A stretch of 34,155 nt of DNA from Nitrospirota bacterium (GCA_021801345.1 JAJYYA010000046.1:1-34155); one strand, 5' to 3'; counted from the first letter of the stretch, positions 24,356 to 31,638 are shown. Numbers and translations are program-made. Notes: generated by a model from the letters alone, not told the origin.

Positions 24356-26130
24356 CAGTTGCTCGTTTCTCCTTGAGTGTTGTCATGGGAGGCGCGAGGG
24401 GATCTCACCTCGAGCACCTCCGAGTTGAAGACGGCCACGGAATCGGCGACGAGAGGGGGGAGCGGCCGGCCGTCATTTGTGATGGTCTTGGAGGGCGACG
24501 ATCCGGGCGTTTTTCCCGGAGCCGGTCCGGAGGAGTTGCCCGAAGGGGTCTCGATCCGAAGGGGCTCCGTCGATTTTACGGCTTGGGAGAGGGCGCGGGC
24601 AAGGGCCTCCTTGTTGGCCTGGATCCGGTTGTTGAAAAAGGAGTTTCCCGTATCGAGAAAAAGGGTGTCCTTCTCGAACTTGCGGATTCGGGCAGACTCG
24701 AGCAGGGTGGCCGTCTCGTGAGGCAGACGGGCGAGGGCCCGGGGCCAGTCGCCGGGGATCCGAAGGTCGAGAGGGCCAGCCTCTTCGGCGGCATGGGGAG
24801 GGGCTAAGGAGATCTCCGGCAGGGAGGTCGAAGAAGCCTCCTCCTCTGCGGGGGGCAGGGGAAAGACATCGGTCGGGCTGAGGGTCGAAGAGGCTTTCGA
24901 AAGGCCTTGGGTAGGAGGGGAGGGAAGGGGAGGCGTAGCTGTTCGGGGCGGAATGGGGCGGGGTCGGGAGCCGCCCGTCCCGGGGGCCGAAAGCGACCCT
25001 GAAAGGAGAGCCAGGATCTCGGGAAGGGGCATCACCTCTTTGAGGTGGCAAAGCCGTGCCAGGAGAAGTTCGAAGGTGATGGCTGGCTGAGGGGATCTTC
25101 TCAGGTCGTCCTCCCCGCGGACAAGAACGGAAAGAACCTGTTCGAGAAAGAACGTGTTGGGGGGCGGATCGAGAGGGAGGGCTTGAACGCTCTCCCGGAT
25201 CCATCCGTAGCGCGGACCGTCCAGGGGCTCTCCGTCGAGGGCGCTGTGCATGATGTCCCGAAATCGTCTGGCGAGGGCGCGGATCTGGGCTCTGGGGTCG
25301 ACGCCGGCATCGAGCGCCGTGCGGGCGGCCCCCAAGGTGGCCGGAAGATCTCCCGAAAGAATCGCGGCCATCATTTTTTCCTCGAGGGCACTGTCGGTGA
25401 CGCCAAGAATATCGGCCACGTCGGCGGGCGTCAGGGTCTCTCCCCCGGTTCTCAGAAGCTGGTCGAGGAGAGAGAGGGCGTCCCGAAGGCTTCCTTCGGC
25501 CGCACGGGCGACCATTGTGATGACGGCCATGTCGAGCGTGAGAGACTCGGAGCGGCAGACGTGAAGAAGGCGATCCGAGATCTGGGAGACGGAAAGAAGG
25601 CGAAATCTGAAATGCTGACAACGGGAGAGAACGGTGTCCGGGATCTTGTGCGCCTCGGTGGTGGCGAGGATGAAGACGACGTGGGGCGGGGGTTCCTCGA
25701 GGGTTTTGAGAAGGGCGTTGAAGGCGGAGGTCGAGAGCATGTGAACCTCGTCGATAATGACGATCCTCGACTTCCCGGAAAGAGGGGTATAGACAAGGCT
25801 TTCCCGGAGGGTCCTGACGTCGTCGACTCCCGTGTGCGACGCTCCGTCCATCTCGGTCACATCGGGAGATCGTCCCTCTGCGATCTCTGTACAGGAGGAG
25901 CATGTCAGGCAGGGGGTGGCGGTCGGGCCCGAAGAGCAGTTGATCGCCTTGGCCAGAATGCGTGCGACGGTGGTCTTGCCGACGCCGCGTTCCCCGGAGA
26001 ATAAATAGGCCTGCGTCATGGTGCCTGATGTCAGACCCCGCGTTAGCGACCGGACAACGGCCTCCTGGCCGATCAGGTCGGAAAAGGTCTTGGGCCTGTA
26101 AATTCGGGCGAGGGAGGCGAACTGGGCCAT
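24355..26130 (-). CDS. dnaX: DNA polymerase III subunit gamma/tau
   Basis: The clamp-loader ATPase subunit, 591 residues from ATG 26130 with GGAG six nt upstream. Motifs: RPKTFSDLIGQE; Walker A SGERGVGKTT (45-54); the zinc-binding cysteines C65, C74, C77 and C80; Walker B VIIDEVHML; sensor 1 LATTEAHKIP; and the SRC arginine finger (169-171). Residues from about 380 to 460 are proline- and serine-rich, followed by a tau-like C-terminal domain (LDLRIPGDWPRALARLPHET). I saw no obvious A-rich slippery site with a downstream hairpin, so a separate frameshifted gamma form is not supported here. Confidence 0.96.
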   Translation of the reverse strand: MAQFASLARIYRPKTFSDLIGQEAVVRSLTRGLTSGTMTQAYLFSGERGVGKTTVARILAKAINCSSGPTATPCLTCSSCTEIAEGRSPDVTEMDGASHTGVDDVRTLRESLVYTPLSGKSRIVIIDEVHMLSTSAFNALLKTLEEPPPHVVFILATTEAHKIPDTVLSRCQHFRFRLLSVSQISDRLLHVCRSESLTLDMAVITMVARAAEGSLRDALSLLDQLLRTGGETLTPADVADILGVTDSALEEKMMAAILSGDLPATLGAARTALDAGVDPRAQIRALARRFRDIMHSALDGEPLDGPRYGWIRESVQALPLDPPPNTFFLEQVLSVLVRGEDDLRRSPQPAITFELLLARLCHLKEVMPLPEILALLSGSLSAPGTGGSRPRPIPPRTATPPLPSPPTQGLSKASSTLSPTDVFPLPPAEEEASSTSLPEISLAPPHAAEEAGPLDLRIPGDWPRALARLPHETATLLESARIRKFEKDTLFLDTGNSFFNNRIQANKEALARALSQAVKSTEPLRIETPSGNSSGPAPGKTPGSSPSKTITNDGRPLPPLVADSVAVFNSEVLEVRSPRASHDNTQGETSN

Positions 26131-26199
26131 GAATGCTCCGTGTGGACGAGAAATTCGGAAAGTGCGGAGGAGTCGAAAGAGGACCGAAGGGACCCCAGG

Positions 26200-26293
26200 G
26201 GAATCCGGGGCACACGTGATGCACCGCTACCGTTGCTTCCTTCCGGACCTGGCGGGGTTCGCGGGATCTCGTTGCCCGGAGCCTGGAGCCCCA
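26200..26293 (-). ncRNA. ffs: Bacterial signal recognition particle RNA (4.5S, small type)
   Basis: The minus strand holds the invariant SRP core, GAACCCCGCCAGGTCCGGAAG followed at once by GAAGCAACGGTAGCGG. This includes the GGAA tetraloop that receives Ffh. Flanking sequences GGGGCTCCAGGCTCCGGGCA and TGCATCACGTGTGCCCCGG can close the stem. The ends are approximate. Its place between tRNA-Ser and dnaX matches the order in many bacteria. Confidence 0.9.
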
Positions 26294-26343
26294 TCGGACC
26301 GCTCTCGGGCGAACCGCTCCCGAAAACGGGACCTGCGAGTAAA

Positions 26344-26436
26344 TGGCGGAGAGAGGGGGATTTGAACCCCCGAGGCGCTTTTTAGGCACCTACACGATTT
26401 CCAGTCGTGCTCCTTCGGCCGCTCGGACATCTCTCC
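26344..26436 (-). tRNA. tRNA-Ser (GGA)
   Basis: A 93-nt type II tRNA on the minus strand from GGAGAGA (26436-26430) to an encoded GCCA (26347-26344). The anticodon stem-loop CACGACTGGAAATCGTG gives GGA, reading UCC/UCU. The long variable arm (TAGGTGCCTAAAAAGCGCCTC) is typical of serine tRNA. The T-arm is GGGGGTTCAAATCCCCC. Confidence 0.97.
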
Positions 26437-26512
26437 ATCGACAGGCTTGAAAGCGGAACATCGAAAAATCATAGCGGGAATGCGCGCGAAAAACAAGAGG
26501 AGAAAATGGAAG

Positions 26513-26761
26513 TCAGGGCAGAACAAGGATCCGGGGATGGTCGTGGATCAGGTCGAGCAGGCCGTCCTGGGTCAGAGAAAGGATCCCGGCCGGCGGGTGG
26601 GGATCGAGGGAGGCGGTTCTCTCCGGGAGGATCATCGGGGGGATCCCGGGGGAAAGAGCTCCGGAGAGGTAAACAAGAAAAGGAGGAGATTCCGGAGCTT
26701 CCACGGAGGCAATCATCTTCTGGAGGCGTTCGTCTGGGGGGGTGCGCAGAAGAATAAGCAT
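26513..26761 (-). CDS. DsrH/TusB-like protein
   Basis: An 82-residue protein from ATG 26761, AGGA about six nt upstream, starting 8 nt after the stop of the DsrF-like gene. The opening MLILLRTPPDERLQKMIASV, the middle PFLVYLSGAL and the closing ILSLTQDGLLDLIHDHPRIL match the layout of DsrH/TusB, the smallest subunit of the DsrEFH or TusBCD sulfur-relay hexamer. The active-site cysteine of E. coli-type DsrH is absent here; the protein contains no cysteine at all. The assignment leans on position after DsrE- and DsrF-like genes. Confidence 0.55.
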   Translation of the reverse strand: MLILLRTPPDERLQKMIASVEAPESPPFLVYLSGALSPGIPPMILPERTASLDPHPPAGILSLTQDGLLDLIHDHPRILVLP

Positions 26762-26769
26762 GGGGTGTC

Positions 26770-27120
26770 CTAAAAGACGATTGTGTGGTCGAATGTCGGA
26801 AGCAGTCTCCCGAGCTCTTCGAGTGTCAGGGGTTCTCCCGCATGCGGTGAGAAGGCCGCCTCATCGGGTTCGTAGTAGACCTTTCCGGCCATTTGGAGAA
26901 GTGTCGGAAGAAATCTCTTCAAGACTTCGCCGTCAGGGTACTCCTCGAGGTCATCGGCAGTGGCCGAAAGAAGGGTGCGGGCCTCCCGGAACAGATAGAC
27001 CGAAAGAGGGATCTCGCCGGCCACAAGTCCGAGTGCCGATCTGACCGCCTCGGCCGGTCGGGTGTCCCTCTCGGGGTCGGTTTTTATGAGCAGAAGGGTG
27101 CGGTGGGTCTTTTCAGTCAC
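26770..27120 (-). CDS. DsrF/TusC-like protein
   Basis: A 116-residue protein from GTG 27120, AAAGGA six nt upstream. It has the DsrE/F fold pattern: strand RTLLLIKTDPE, helix AEAVRSALGLVAG, strand PLSVYLFREA, then a later strand KVYYEPDEAA and the terminal segment LGRLLPTFDHTIVF. No cysteine is present, as is usual for the structural DsrF/TusC subunit. It lies between the DsrE-like (10-nt gap) and DsrH-like (8-nt gap) genes, which supports a DsrEFH-type trio. Confidence 0.6.
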   Translation of the reverse strand: MTEKTHRTLLLIKTDPERDTRPAEAVRSALGLVAGEIPLSVYLFREARTLLSATADDLEEYPDGEVLKRFLPTLLQMAGKVYYEPDEAAFSPHAGEPLTLEELGRLLPTFDHTIVF

Positions 27121-27130
27121 GAGAGTCCTT

Positions 27131-27433
27131 TCACGCGAAGGCCAGGAAGCGGTCGCACCCTTCGATGACCTGGGTCAGGACGACCAGTCCGCAGAATGTC
27201 GTCTTTCCCGGGTCGGAAAGTCTGCGGTTCTGGGCGGCATAGGCACAGGTGTAAACGGTGACGCCCCGGTCGACCAGGTTGTGGATCCAGTCTTCCTGCA
27301 AAAAACGCGCGCCCTCGTCCAGAAGATAGAGGTAAACCTCATCGGAACGGGACAGGGCCGTTTCCACAAGGGCCTGAACACGGGAGCCGTCGTTCTTGTC
27401 GGGATGGGTCGAAAGAAGGATGCCTATTTTCAT
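27131..27433 (-). CDS. DsrE/TusD-like sulfur relay protein
   Basis: A 100-residue protein from ATG 27433. MKIGILLSTHPDKNDGSRVQ, the strand EVYLYLLDEGARF, and the segment RGVTVYTCAYAAQNRRL carry C63 at the place of the DsrE/TusD persulfide cysteine; LVVLTQVIEGCDRFLAF closes the fold. It starts 7 nt after the mechanosensitive-channel stop and heads the DsrE-F-H-like trio, so all four genes appear co-transcribed. Such trios pass sulfur to TusE/DsrC-type acceptors; no acceptor gene is visible here. Confidence 0.75.
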   Translation of the reverse strand: MKIGILLSTHPDKNDGSRVQALVETALSRSDEVYLYLLDEGARFLQEDWIHNLVDRGVTVYTCAYAAQNRRLSDPGKTTFCGLVVLTQVIEGCDRFLAFA

Positions 27434-27440
27434 AGTCTGA

Positions 27441-28148
27441 TTATCTCCCTGTTCCTTGGCGCGGGGCAAGTGGGGAGATCTCGGCTGCCCCGGAGCCATC
27501 CGGGAGAATCACGACGGTGTGGGGGTAGGGGAGGTCGATGCCCTCTTCGCTGAAGCGTCGGGCAATGGAGAAGTTCAAGTCGGAGAGAACGTTGTGCCGG
27601 CGGGTTCCGTCCTCGATCCAGTAGATCACCTCAAGGTTGAAGGAGGAGGCGCCGAACTCGGAGAACCAGACATCCGGGGCGGGATCGGGGAGAACCTCCG
27701 GATGGGCTCCTGCGATCTCCTTCAAGAGGGCGACCGCGAGGTCGAGTCGGCTGGCATCCATTCCGATGCCGACCTTAAGGTGCATGCGGGTCTTGCGGTC
27801 CCTGTGGCTCCAGTTGACTACCTTGTTTGAAATCAGGTGGGAGTTGGGAATGATGATGGCGATATTGTCCCGGCTCATGACGGTCGTCGAACGGGCCTTG
27901 ATTTCGACGACCGTCCCCAGGATCCCGTCGACTTCGATCAGGTCTCCGACCTGGATGCTCTTCTCGAGGAGAATGACGACAAGCCCGATCATGTTGGAGG
28001 CGAGAGTCTGCAGACCGATCCCGAAGCCGATGCCGAGGACGCCGAGAGCCCCGCCCAGAAAGGAGAGCCGTACCCCCAGATTGTCGAGGGCGATGATGAC
28101 GGCCAGAGCCAGAATGAGGTTCGAGGCCAGAGTCGACAAAAGGCTCAT
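27441..28148 (-). CDS. MscS-family mechanosensitive ion channel, 5' end unclear
   Basis: From the first available ATG (28148) the product has 235 residues and contains only the second membrane helix and the pore helix (FLGGALGVLGIGFGIGLQTLASNM), the beta domain (FEKSI-like LLEKSIQVGDLIEVDGILGTVVEIKARSTTV, IIIPNSHLISNKVVNWS) and the C-terminal domain. Convincing channel sequence continues in frame upstream to an in-frame TGA at 28409-28407 (FIWDVTVFHLGKTPVTLAGL, then VDFTLIILLGLFFRALLHRA), which supplies the missing helix, yet has no ATG, GTG or TTG. Either the gene is 5'-truncated, or a frameshift or rare start (ATT behind GGGAG near 28370) applies. It releases solutes on osmotic downshock if functional. 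The DsrE-like gene follows 7 nt later. Confidence 0.8.
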   Translation of the reverse strand: MSLLSTLASNLILALAVIIALDNLGVRLSFLGGALGVLGIGFGIGLQTLASNMIGLVVILLEKSIQVGDLIEVDGILGTVVEIKARSTTVMSRDNIAIIIPNSHLISNKVVNWSHRDRKTRMHLKVGIGMDASRLDLAVALLKEIAGAHPEVLPDPAPDVWFSEFGASSFNLEVIYWIEDGTRRHNVLSDLNFSIARRFSEEGIDLPYPHTVVILPDGSGAAEISPLAPRQGTGR

Positions 28149-28607
28149 GAGATGTCGGGTCTGGGGCGAGGACTGGTTTTGGACCTTGGAGCGGAGGGCT
28201 CGGTGGAGGAGTGCTCGGAAAAAGAGTCCAAGCAGGATGATGAGGGTGAAGTCGACGAGGCCGGCCAGTGTTACGGGGGTCTTCCCCAGATGGAAGACGG
28301 TGACGTCCCATATAAATCGGCCGGGTTTGTCGGCCCGATGAAGATGATGGATAAGGTTGATTCCGAAAATGGGAAGGTCTCCCTGTGTACAGAGAATGTC
28401 CGCGTATCAAGAACACGGAGCTCATTTTGCGAAATCCGGACAAGGAAGTAAAGTCTCAGTCTCGAAAGCAGGACGGCATGAGAGTGCGTGTTTTATGGGT
28501 TGGCGGAGGGGAGGCGGCTCAAGACAAGAATCCGGGTCGGACGACGAGTCATTCCTTGAGATGAATGAAGAGGAAAAACTTGAGTGCACATGTCGAGTCT
28601 AGTAAGG

Positions 28608-28635
28608 TTATGCCATTAAAGATTCATGGTACAAT
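28608..28635 (+). promoter_or_regulatory. Candidate promoter of the vapBC pair
   Basis: TTATGC (28608-28613) and TACAAT (28630-28635), 16 bp apart, precede the antitoxin start by about 30 nt. A direct repeat TCATGGTA (28624-28631 and 28637-28644) flanks the -10 and could be the autorepression site of the VapB/VapC complex (inference). The 250 nt upstream, back to the channel gene, hold no recognisable gene. Confidence 0.4.
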
Positions 28636-28664
28636 ATCATGGTAAGTCATAGAGGAGGATTCTC

Positions 28665-28874
28665 ATGTCAAAAGCTACCATTACCCTGCCTAGCGAGATT
28701 CTGGACGAATTGAAACGCCTGCTCCATGCAGGGAGCAAGACCGAAGCGGTCATGAGGGCCGTCGAGAGCGAGATTCGCCGAAGGAAAGTGGAAAGGATCT
28801 GTTCAATGGCCGGGTCCATGGAGTTTGTTCGGTCGGCGGACGATCTGCGTCACGGCGACGATCGACTTGGATAA
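28665..28874 (+). CDS. vapB: VapB-type antitoxin
   Basis: A 69-residue protein from ATG 28665 behind the strong ribosome site GAGGAGG. The N-terminus MSKATITLPSEILDELKRLL is a ribbon-helix-helix-like DNA-binding segment, followed by SKTEAVMRAVESEIRRRKVE. The C-terminal tail (SMEFVRSADDLRHGDDRLG) should bind and inhibit the toxin. The toxin reading frame overlaps its last codons. It neutralises VapC and represses the operon. Confidence 0.82.
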   Translation: MSKATITLPSEILDELKRLLHAGSKTEAVMRAVESEIRRRKVERICSMAGSMEFVRSADDLRHGDDRLG

Positions 28875-29256
28875 GGTTCTTGTCGACACCTCCGTATGGA
28901 TCGCATTTTTCCGGAAGTCCGACCCCTCCTACTCCAGTTTGAAGAATCTCCTGGCCGAGGACCGGGTCTGTATTGTCGGGCTCATCTTGGCCGAATTGAT
29001 GCAGGGGGCGAAGTCGCATAAGGAGTTGGATGTTCTGGGGGAATTTGTCCAGGCCTTCGAGTGCCTTCCGGATACGCCAACGTTCTGGAAAGAGGCGGGG
29101 AAGCTCTCTTTTTGCCTCCGGAAGTCTGGACGGACTGTAGGGTTGGCGGATTGCTATCTCGCCATCGTAGCCCGAGAATGCGGGGTGGCGATCTTTAGTC
29201 TTGACAAGCACTTCTCCCTTCTCGAAAAGGAATCCAAGGTAAAGCTTTTCAGGTAG
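28867..29256 (+). CDS. vapC: VapC-type PIN-domain ribonuclease toxin
   Basis: From TTG 28867, inside the last codons of vapB (8-nt overlap), the protein has 129 residues, the normal PIN-toxin length. The acidic active site is complete: D7 in VLVDTSVWI, E43 in LAELMQG, D95 in GLADCYLA and D113 in FSLDKHF. VapC toxins cut tRNA or rRNA when the antitoxin is degraded. An upstream in-frame TTG at 28825 would add a tail not seen in the family. A terminator lies about 120 nt downstream. Confidence 0.88.
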   Translation: MDKVLVDTSVWIAFFRKSDPSYSSLKNLLAEDRVCIVGLILAELMQGAKSHKELDVLGEFVQAFECLPDTPTFWKEAGKLSFCLRKSGRTVGLADCYLAIVARECGVAIFSLDKHFSLLEKESKVKLFR

Positions 29257-29373
29257 AAGATCCCTCTTTTTTTCCTCCACAGCCTTGTTCTGTAGGTCCC
29301 CCTTCCGATTAGTCTCCCGTCGAGGAATCCCCCAAAATCCCATGGGAGGCAGCTCTCCCTGATCTGTATTCTT

Positions 29374-29400
29374 GGGCGAAGTTCCTCTTTCGCCCTTTTT
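29374..29400 (+). terminator. Terminator downstream of vapBC
   Basis: GGGCGAA (29374-29380) and TTCGCCC (29389-29395) form a perfect 7-bp stem with an 8-nt loop, directly followed by five T residues. Confidence 0.75.
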
Positions 29401-29428
29401 GCAAACTATAGGGAGAAACTGATAAGAT
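29399..29428 (+). promoter_or_regulatory. Candidate promoter of the diguanylate cyclase gene
   Basis: TTGCAA (29399-29404) and TAAGAT (29423-29428) are separated by 18 bp. The site begins in the T-run of the preceding terminator and lies about 50 nt upstream of the start codon. Confidence 0.4.
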
Positions 29429-29476
29429 TCGTGGATTCTCATTGTTATGTAAACTGTTTCCCTGGAAGGAATCCGA

Positions 29477-30553
29477 ATGCTCCGATATGTGGAAAGCAAG
29501 CCTGCCAGCGCCGAACTCTTCCGTATGGTGATCCAGAAGATGGCCGAATGGGGATGTGCCTTCACCCCTGTTCACTATACCGTCGTGTACGAGTATGTCG
29601 CGGGGATCAATCCGCCCCTGGTCGAGGCCGTCGATGCCTTTCGGAAAAATGGGAGCGAACTGTCGGGAGACGATCTCGAGAAGATCTTCGTAAAGTACAT
29701 TGTTCCGGACTATGTTCTCCCGCTGAACGACTACCGCGGATCTCTGGCAAGGCAGCTCCAGACGATCCTCCAGAACATCTCCTCCTCGACATCCCAGACG
29801 ACCCAGGAGGCGGAGCGCGTTCATAAGGGGATGGAGTCCTACAGCCATTCCCTTCAAAAGCCCAACCTCGACGAAAGGACCTTTCGGGTTTTGGTCGATG
29901 CGGTTCTCAAGGACACCCTGTCGATCAAGGAGAGCTCCTCCTCGCTCGAGACGGAGCTGGTCAAGAATCAGAAAAAAATCAACCTTCTCCAGGACGAGCT
30001 TCGGATTGCCAAGGCAGAGGCCATGATCGATCCTCTGACGGGAGTTCTTAACCGGAGAGGGTTCTCCGGAAAGATCAACGATCTTTTGCATGGGGAAAAG
30101 GCGGCGGGAAAACCCTGTGCACTCCTCATGCTCGATATCGATCACTTCAAGAAAATCAATGACAGCTATGGCCATATGATCGGAGACAAGGCCATTGTCG
30201 CCGTGGCGAAAATCCTTCGCGCCTCCATCGGAGAAAATGACTTTTCCGGTCGTGTGGGGGGGGAGGAGTTTTCCATCTTTGCTTACGGGGTCTCGTCCGA
30301 AGATGCGGTGGCCTTGGGAGAGAGAATCCGGAAGAATATCGCGAAGGTGGAGATCACAAATCCCGCCACCCGGAACAAGATTGCCGGCATGACGATCTCC
30401 ATCGGGATCGATTCGGCCACCTTCGGACCTGAGTGGGAGTCGATGTTCGAGCGAGCCGACAAGGCTCTCTATGCGTCGAAGTCTGCAGGCCGCAACCGGG
30501 TGACGCTTTGGGAGCCCTCGATGACGGGATTCCACAAGAAATCCCATTCCTGA
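29477..30553 (+). CDS. Diguanylate cyclase (GGEEF)
   Basis: A 358-residue soluble protein from ATG 29477 with GGAAGGA upstream. The N-terminal 130 residues (KMAEWGCAFTPVHYTVVYEYVAGINPPL) resemble a helical sensory module found ahead of some GGDEF domains. A coiled coil (about 155-180) leads to the cyclase: DPLTGVLNRRGF (185-196), LLMLDIDHFKKIND with the metal aspartates, and GGEEF (261-265), all intact. The inhibitory I-site reads GEND instead of RxxD, so product inhibition is probably weak or lost. It should synthesise c-di-GMP from two GTP. It stands alone between the vapBC terminator and the accessory segment. Confidence 0.92.
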   Translation: MLRYVESKPASAELFRMVIQKMAEWGCAFTPVHYTVVYEYVAGINPPLVEAVDAFRKNGSELSGDDLEKIFVKYIVPDYVLPLNDYRGSLARQLQTILQNISSSTSQTTQEAERVHKGMESYSHSLQKPNLDERTFRVLVDAVLKDTLSIKESSSSLETELVKNQKKINLLQDELRIAKAEAMIDPLTGVLNRRGFSGKINDLLHGEKAAGKPCALLMLDIDHFKKINDSYGHMIGDKAIVAVAKILRASIGENDFSGRVGGEEFSIFAYGVSSEDAVALGERIRKNIAKVEITNPATRNKIAGMTISIGIDSATFGPEWESMFERADKALYASKSAGRNRVTLWEPSMTGFHKKSHS

Positions 30554-30907
30554 CCCTATTTCGAGATTTTTTGGCGACATTCCCAAGGCAAACTCTATGC
30601 GTTTCCGGACATTTTGCCCCGCCCGATTTGAGCGGGATGCCGGAGCAGGCCCATTCGACCGGTTTTAGGGGAAGGTTCTTTCTGTAATTTGTGCTCGATC
30701 CTCCGGGCCTTGCGAGACAAGGCTCTCGACTCATGGTCCGCACACGCCCTTCACTTACCCCCCCATCGTCAACGGCTTATTTACAGGCAAAGACGGTCAA
30801 TGACTTTTTTGCCGCACACCGGAGAGCTGGGTCCTGCTTGAACTTCTATGAGGAGACGGGGATTTGTTTGTCGAACGTCCCAGAGAATCCGCCACTCCTC
30901 TGCTTGT
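30554..30907. other. Intergenic stretch without recognised gene
   Basis: I see no supported gene on either strand. Open readings here lack ribosome sites and resemble no known protein. A small CCCG/CGGG hairpin lies near 30628-30644. It forms the left edge of the mosaic accessory segment. Confidence 0.5.
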
Positions 30908-30978
30908 CGCCTTCCGCTCCGGCTCGCCGGACCTTTTGAGGGGGTCCGCTCGCCTGCTCTGGTCCTCCGGACCCGGCG
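30908..30978 (-). repeat. Left copy of an inverted, hairpin-forming element
   Basis: Read on the minus strand, it starts with a 20-bp sequence identical to 33443-33462 on the plus strand and ends with the same GAGCGGAAGGCG. Inside are two hairpins: GGTCC/GGACC around GGA, and CGGACC/GGTCCG (30943-30948 with 30928-30933). The second stem differs in sequence from the right copy but keeps pairing. Nature unknown: a structured RNA or a mobile-element end are both possible. Confidence 0.6.
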
Positions 30979-31035
30979 TCTGCGCTTCGGACAAATCGAG
31001 AGATGTCCGCTCTGTCTATTATCGACCTCGCGGAA

Positions 31036-31115
31036 CGATCCAGGCGCTCCCGATGGCGGCCATCTTGTCCCGGTGAGCCGGTCCCGGAGGATTGGCGGGG
31101 AGGCGGTGGGGAGGG
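31036..31115 (-). pseudogene. Internally deleted fragment of the repeated small-protein gene
   Basis: Positions 31036-31075 match the stretch around 31994-32031 of the copy at 31830-32126 (the IRERLDRAEK region). Positions 31076-31115 then match that copy's upstream end (AGCCGGTCCCGGAGGA, near 32119-32134). The sequence between is deleted. No reading frame remains. Confidence 0.55.
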
Positions 31116-31131
31116 CGTCTGCTCTTCGTCA

Positions 31132-31194
31132 TTACTAGTTACGGGACGCCCGCCCGTCTTGCGAGGAGCATGACCAGGTCCTGGATCTCCTTGT
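31132..31194 (-). pseudogene. 3'-end fragment of the repeated small-protein gene, with its stop-codon palindrome
   Basis: About 60 bp closely match the 3' end of the intact gene at 32989-33348, including TTACTAGTTAC at the stop codon and the CTGGATCTCCTTGT stretch. The match ends abruptly at about 31190. Only the last 16 or so codons survive. Confidence 0.65.
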
Positions 31195-31212
31195 GAAGCC
31201 AAGGCCGGATAA

Positions 31213-31266
31213 TGGAAACGTGACACGTCACGGAATAGAATTGTGTCGTAATCGTGACACGTCACA
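31213..31266 (+). promoter_or_regulatory. Promoter with two CGTGACACGTCACG operators
   Basis: TGGAAA (31213-31218) and TAGAAT (31236-31241) are 17 bp apart. The first operator, CGTGAC-AC-GTCACG (31219-31232), fills the spacer; the second, differing only in its last base (31253-31266), lies just downstream of the -10. It precedes the small gene at 31285 by 18 nt. The layout equals that of the two neighbouring genes of this type. Confidence 0.65.
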
Positions 31267-31284
31267 CACAAGGGGGGGGAGACT

Positions 31285-31374
31285 ATGGCGATGACAGAGA
31301 AGGAACGTCAGAAGAAAAGACGAGAAAGGCTCAGGGGGGAATACGGAAAGAATTTTTCGATAAAGGAATCATGA
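31285..31374 (+). CDS. Very short basic protein, truncated member of the autoregulated small-protein group
   Basis: A 29-residue frame from ATG 31285 with a G-rich ribosome site (GGGGGAG). It begins MAMTEKERQKKRRERLRGEY and ends NFSIKES. The start resembles the N-terminus of the intact protein at 32989-33348 (MATPAERQKAYRERKRAKG), so it is probably the remains of a similar gene cut off after its basic N-terminal arm. Its TGA lies in the palindrome GAATCATGATTC (31366-31377), which also holds the stop of the convergent gene at 31369-31638. This suggests truncation by recombination at that palindrome. Whether it is translated is unknown. Confidence 0.5.
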   Translation: MAMTEKERQKKRRERLRGEYGKNFSIKES

Positions 31375-31377
31375 TTC
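31366..31377. repeat. Palindrome GAATCATGATTC containing two convergent stop codons
   Basis: This perfect 12-bp palindrome has TCATGA at its centre (31369-31374). TGA stops the plus-strand frame from 31285, and its complement stops the minus-strand gene 31369-31638. It matches the two operator boxes upstream of the latter gene. Confidence 0.75.
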
Positions 31378-31638
31378 GATACATTTTCGGCTCTCCTCTT
31401 TCGCCTTCTGGATCTCCTTCGCGTTCCGGCCGGCGGCCTCTTCCAGCAACCGACTCACGACCTCTGACCCAGTGCAGTTCCAGACCCTTTTGAGATCCTG
31501 GACGATGAACTTGTCCTTGAGGGTTAATGAAAACTGCATGAGCTTCAGCGCCTCGGGGATGATTTTGTTCGCCTCCCGTCGCTTCCGAGAGGCCCTGGCT
31601 CGCTCCGAAGCCGATTCATGAATTTTCTCTCTCGCCAT
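31369..31638 (-). CDS. Small ribbon-helix-helix-like DNA-binding protein, probably autoregulatory
   Basis: An 89-residue protein from ATG 31638 behind an excellent ribosome site (AAAGGAGG, 6 nt). The N-terminus is basic (SERARASRKRREANK). Residues about 36-70, FSLTLKDKFIVQDLKRVWNC followed by TGSEVVSRLLEEA, fit strand-helix-turn-helix as in ribbon-helix-helix repressors. The promoter (31661-31708) carries two copies of a GCATCATGATTC-type palindrome, and a third overlaps the stop codon, so the protein itself is the likely binder (inference). Its target beyond its own gene is unknown. It lies in the mosaic segment with related small genes. Confidence 0.7.
   Translation of the reverse strand: MAREKIHESASERARASRKRREANKIIPEALKLMQFSLTLKDKFIVQDLKRVWNCTGSEVVSRLLEEAAGRNAKEIQKAKEESRKCIES

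Noticed and set aside
24473-26389. Minus-strand 638-codon frame overlapping dnaX and the SRP RNA
   Set aside because: It is in another frame of dnaX and runs through the SRP RNA and part of tRNA-Ser, which excludes it as a gene.
30846-31271. Minus-strand 141-codon frame at the left of the mosaic segment
   Set aside because: It runs through the hairpin element and fragments of decayed copies in the wrong frame; not a gene.
31254-31493. Plus-strand 79-codon frame starting inside the second CGTGACACGTCACA operator
   Set aside because: It overlaps the better-supported small gene at 31285 in another frame and has no ribosome site.
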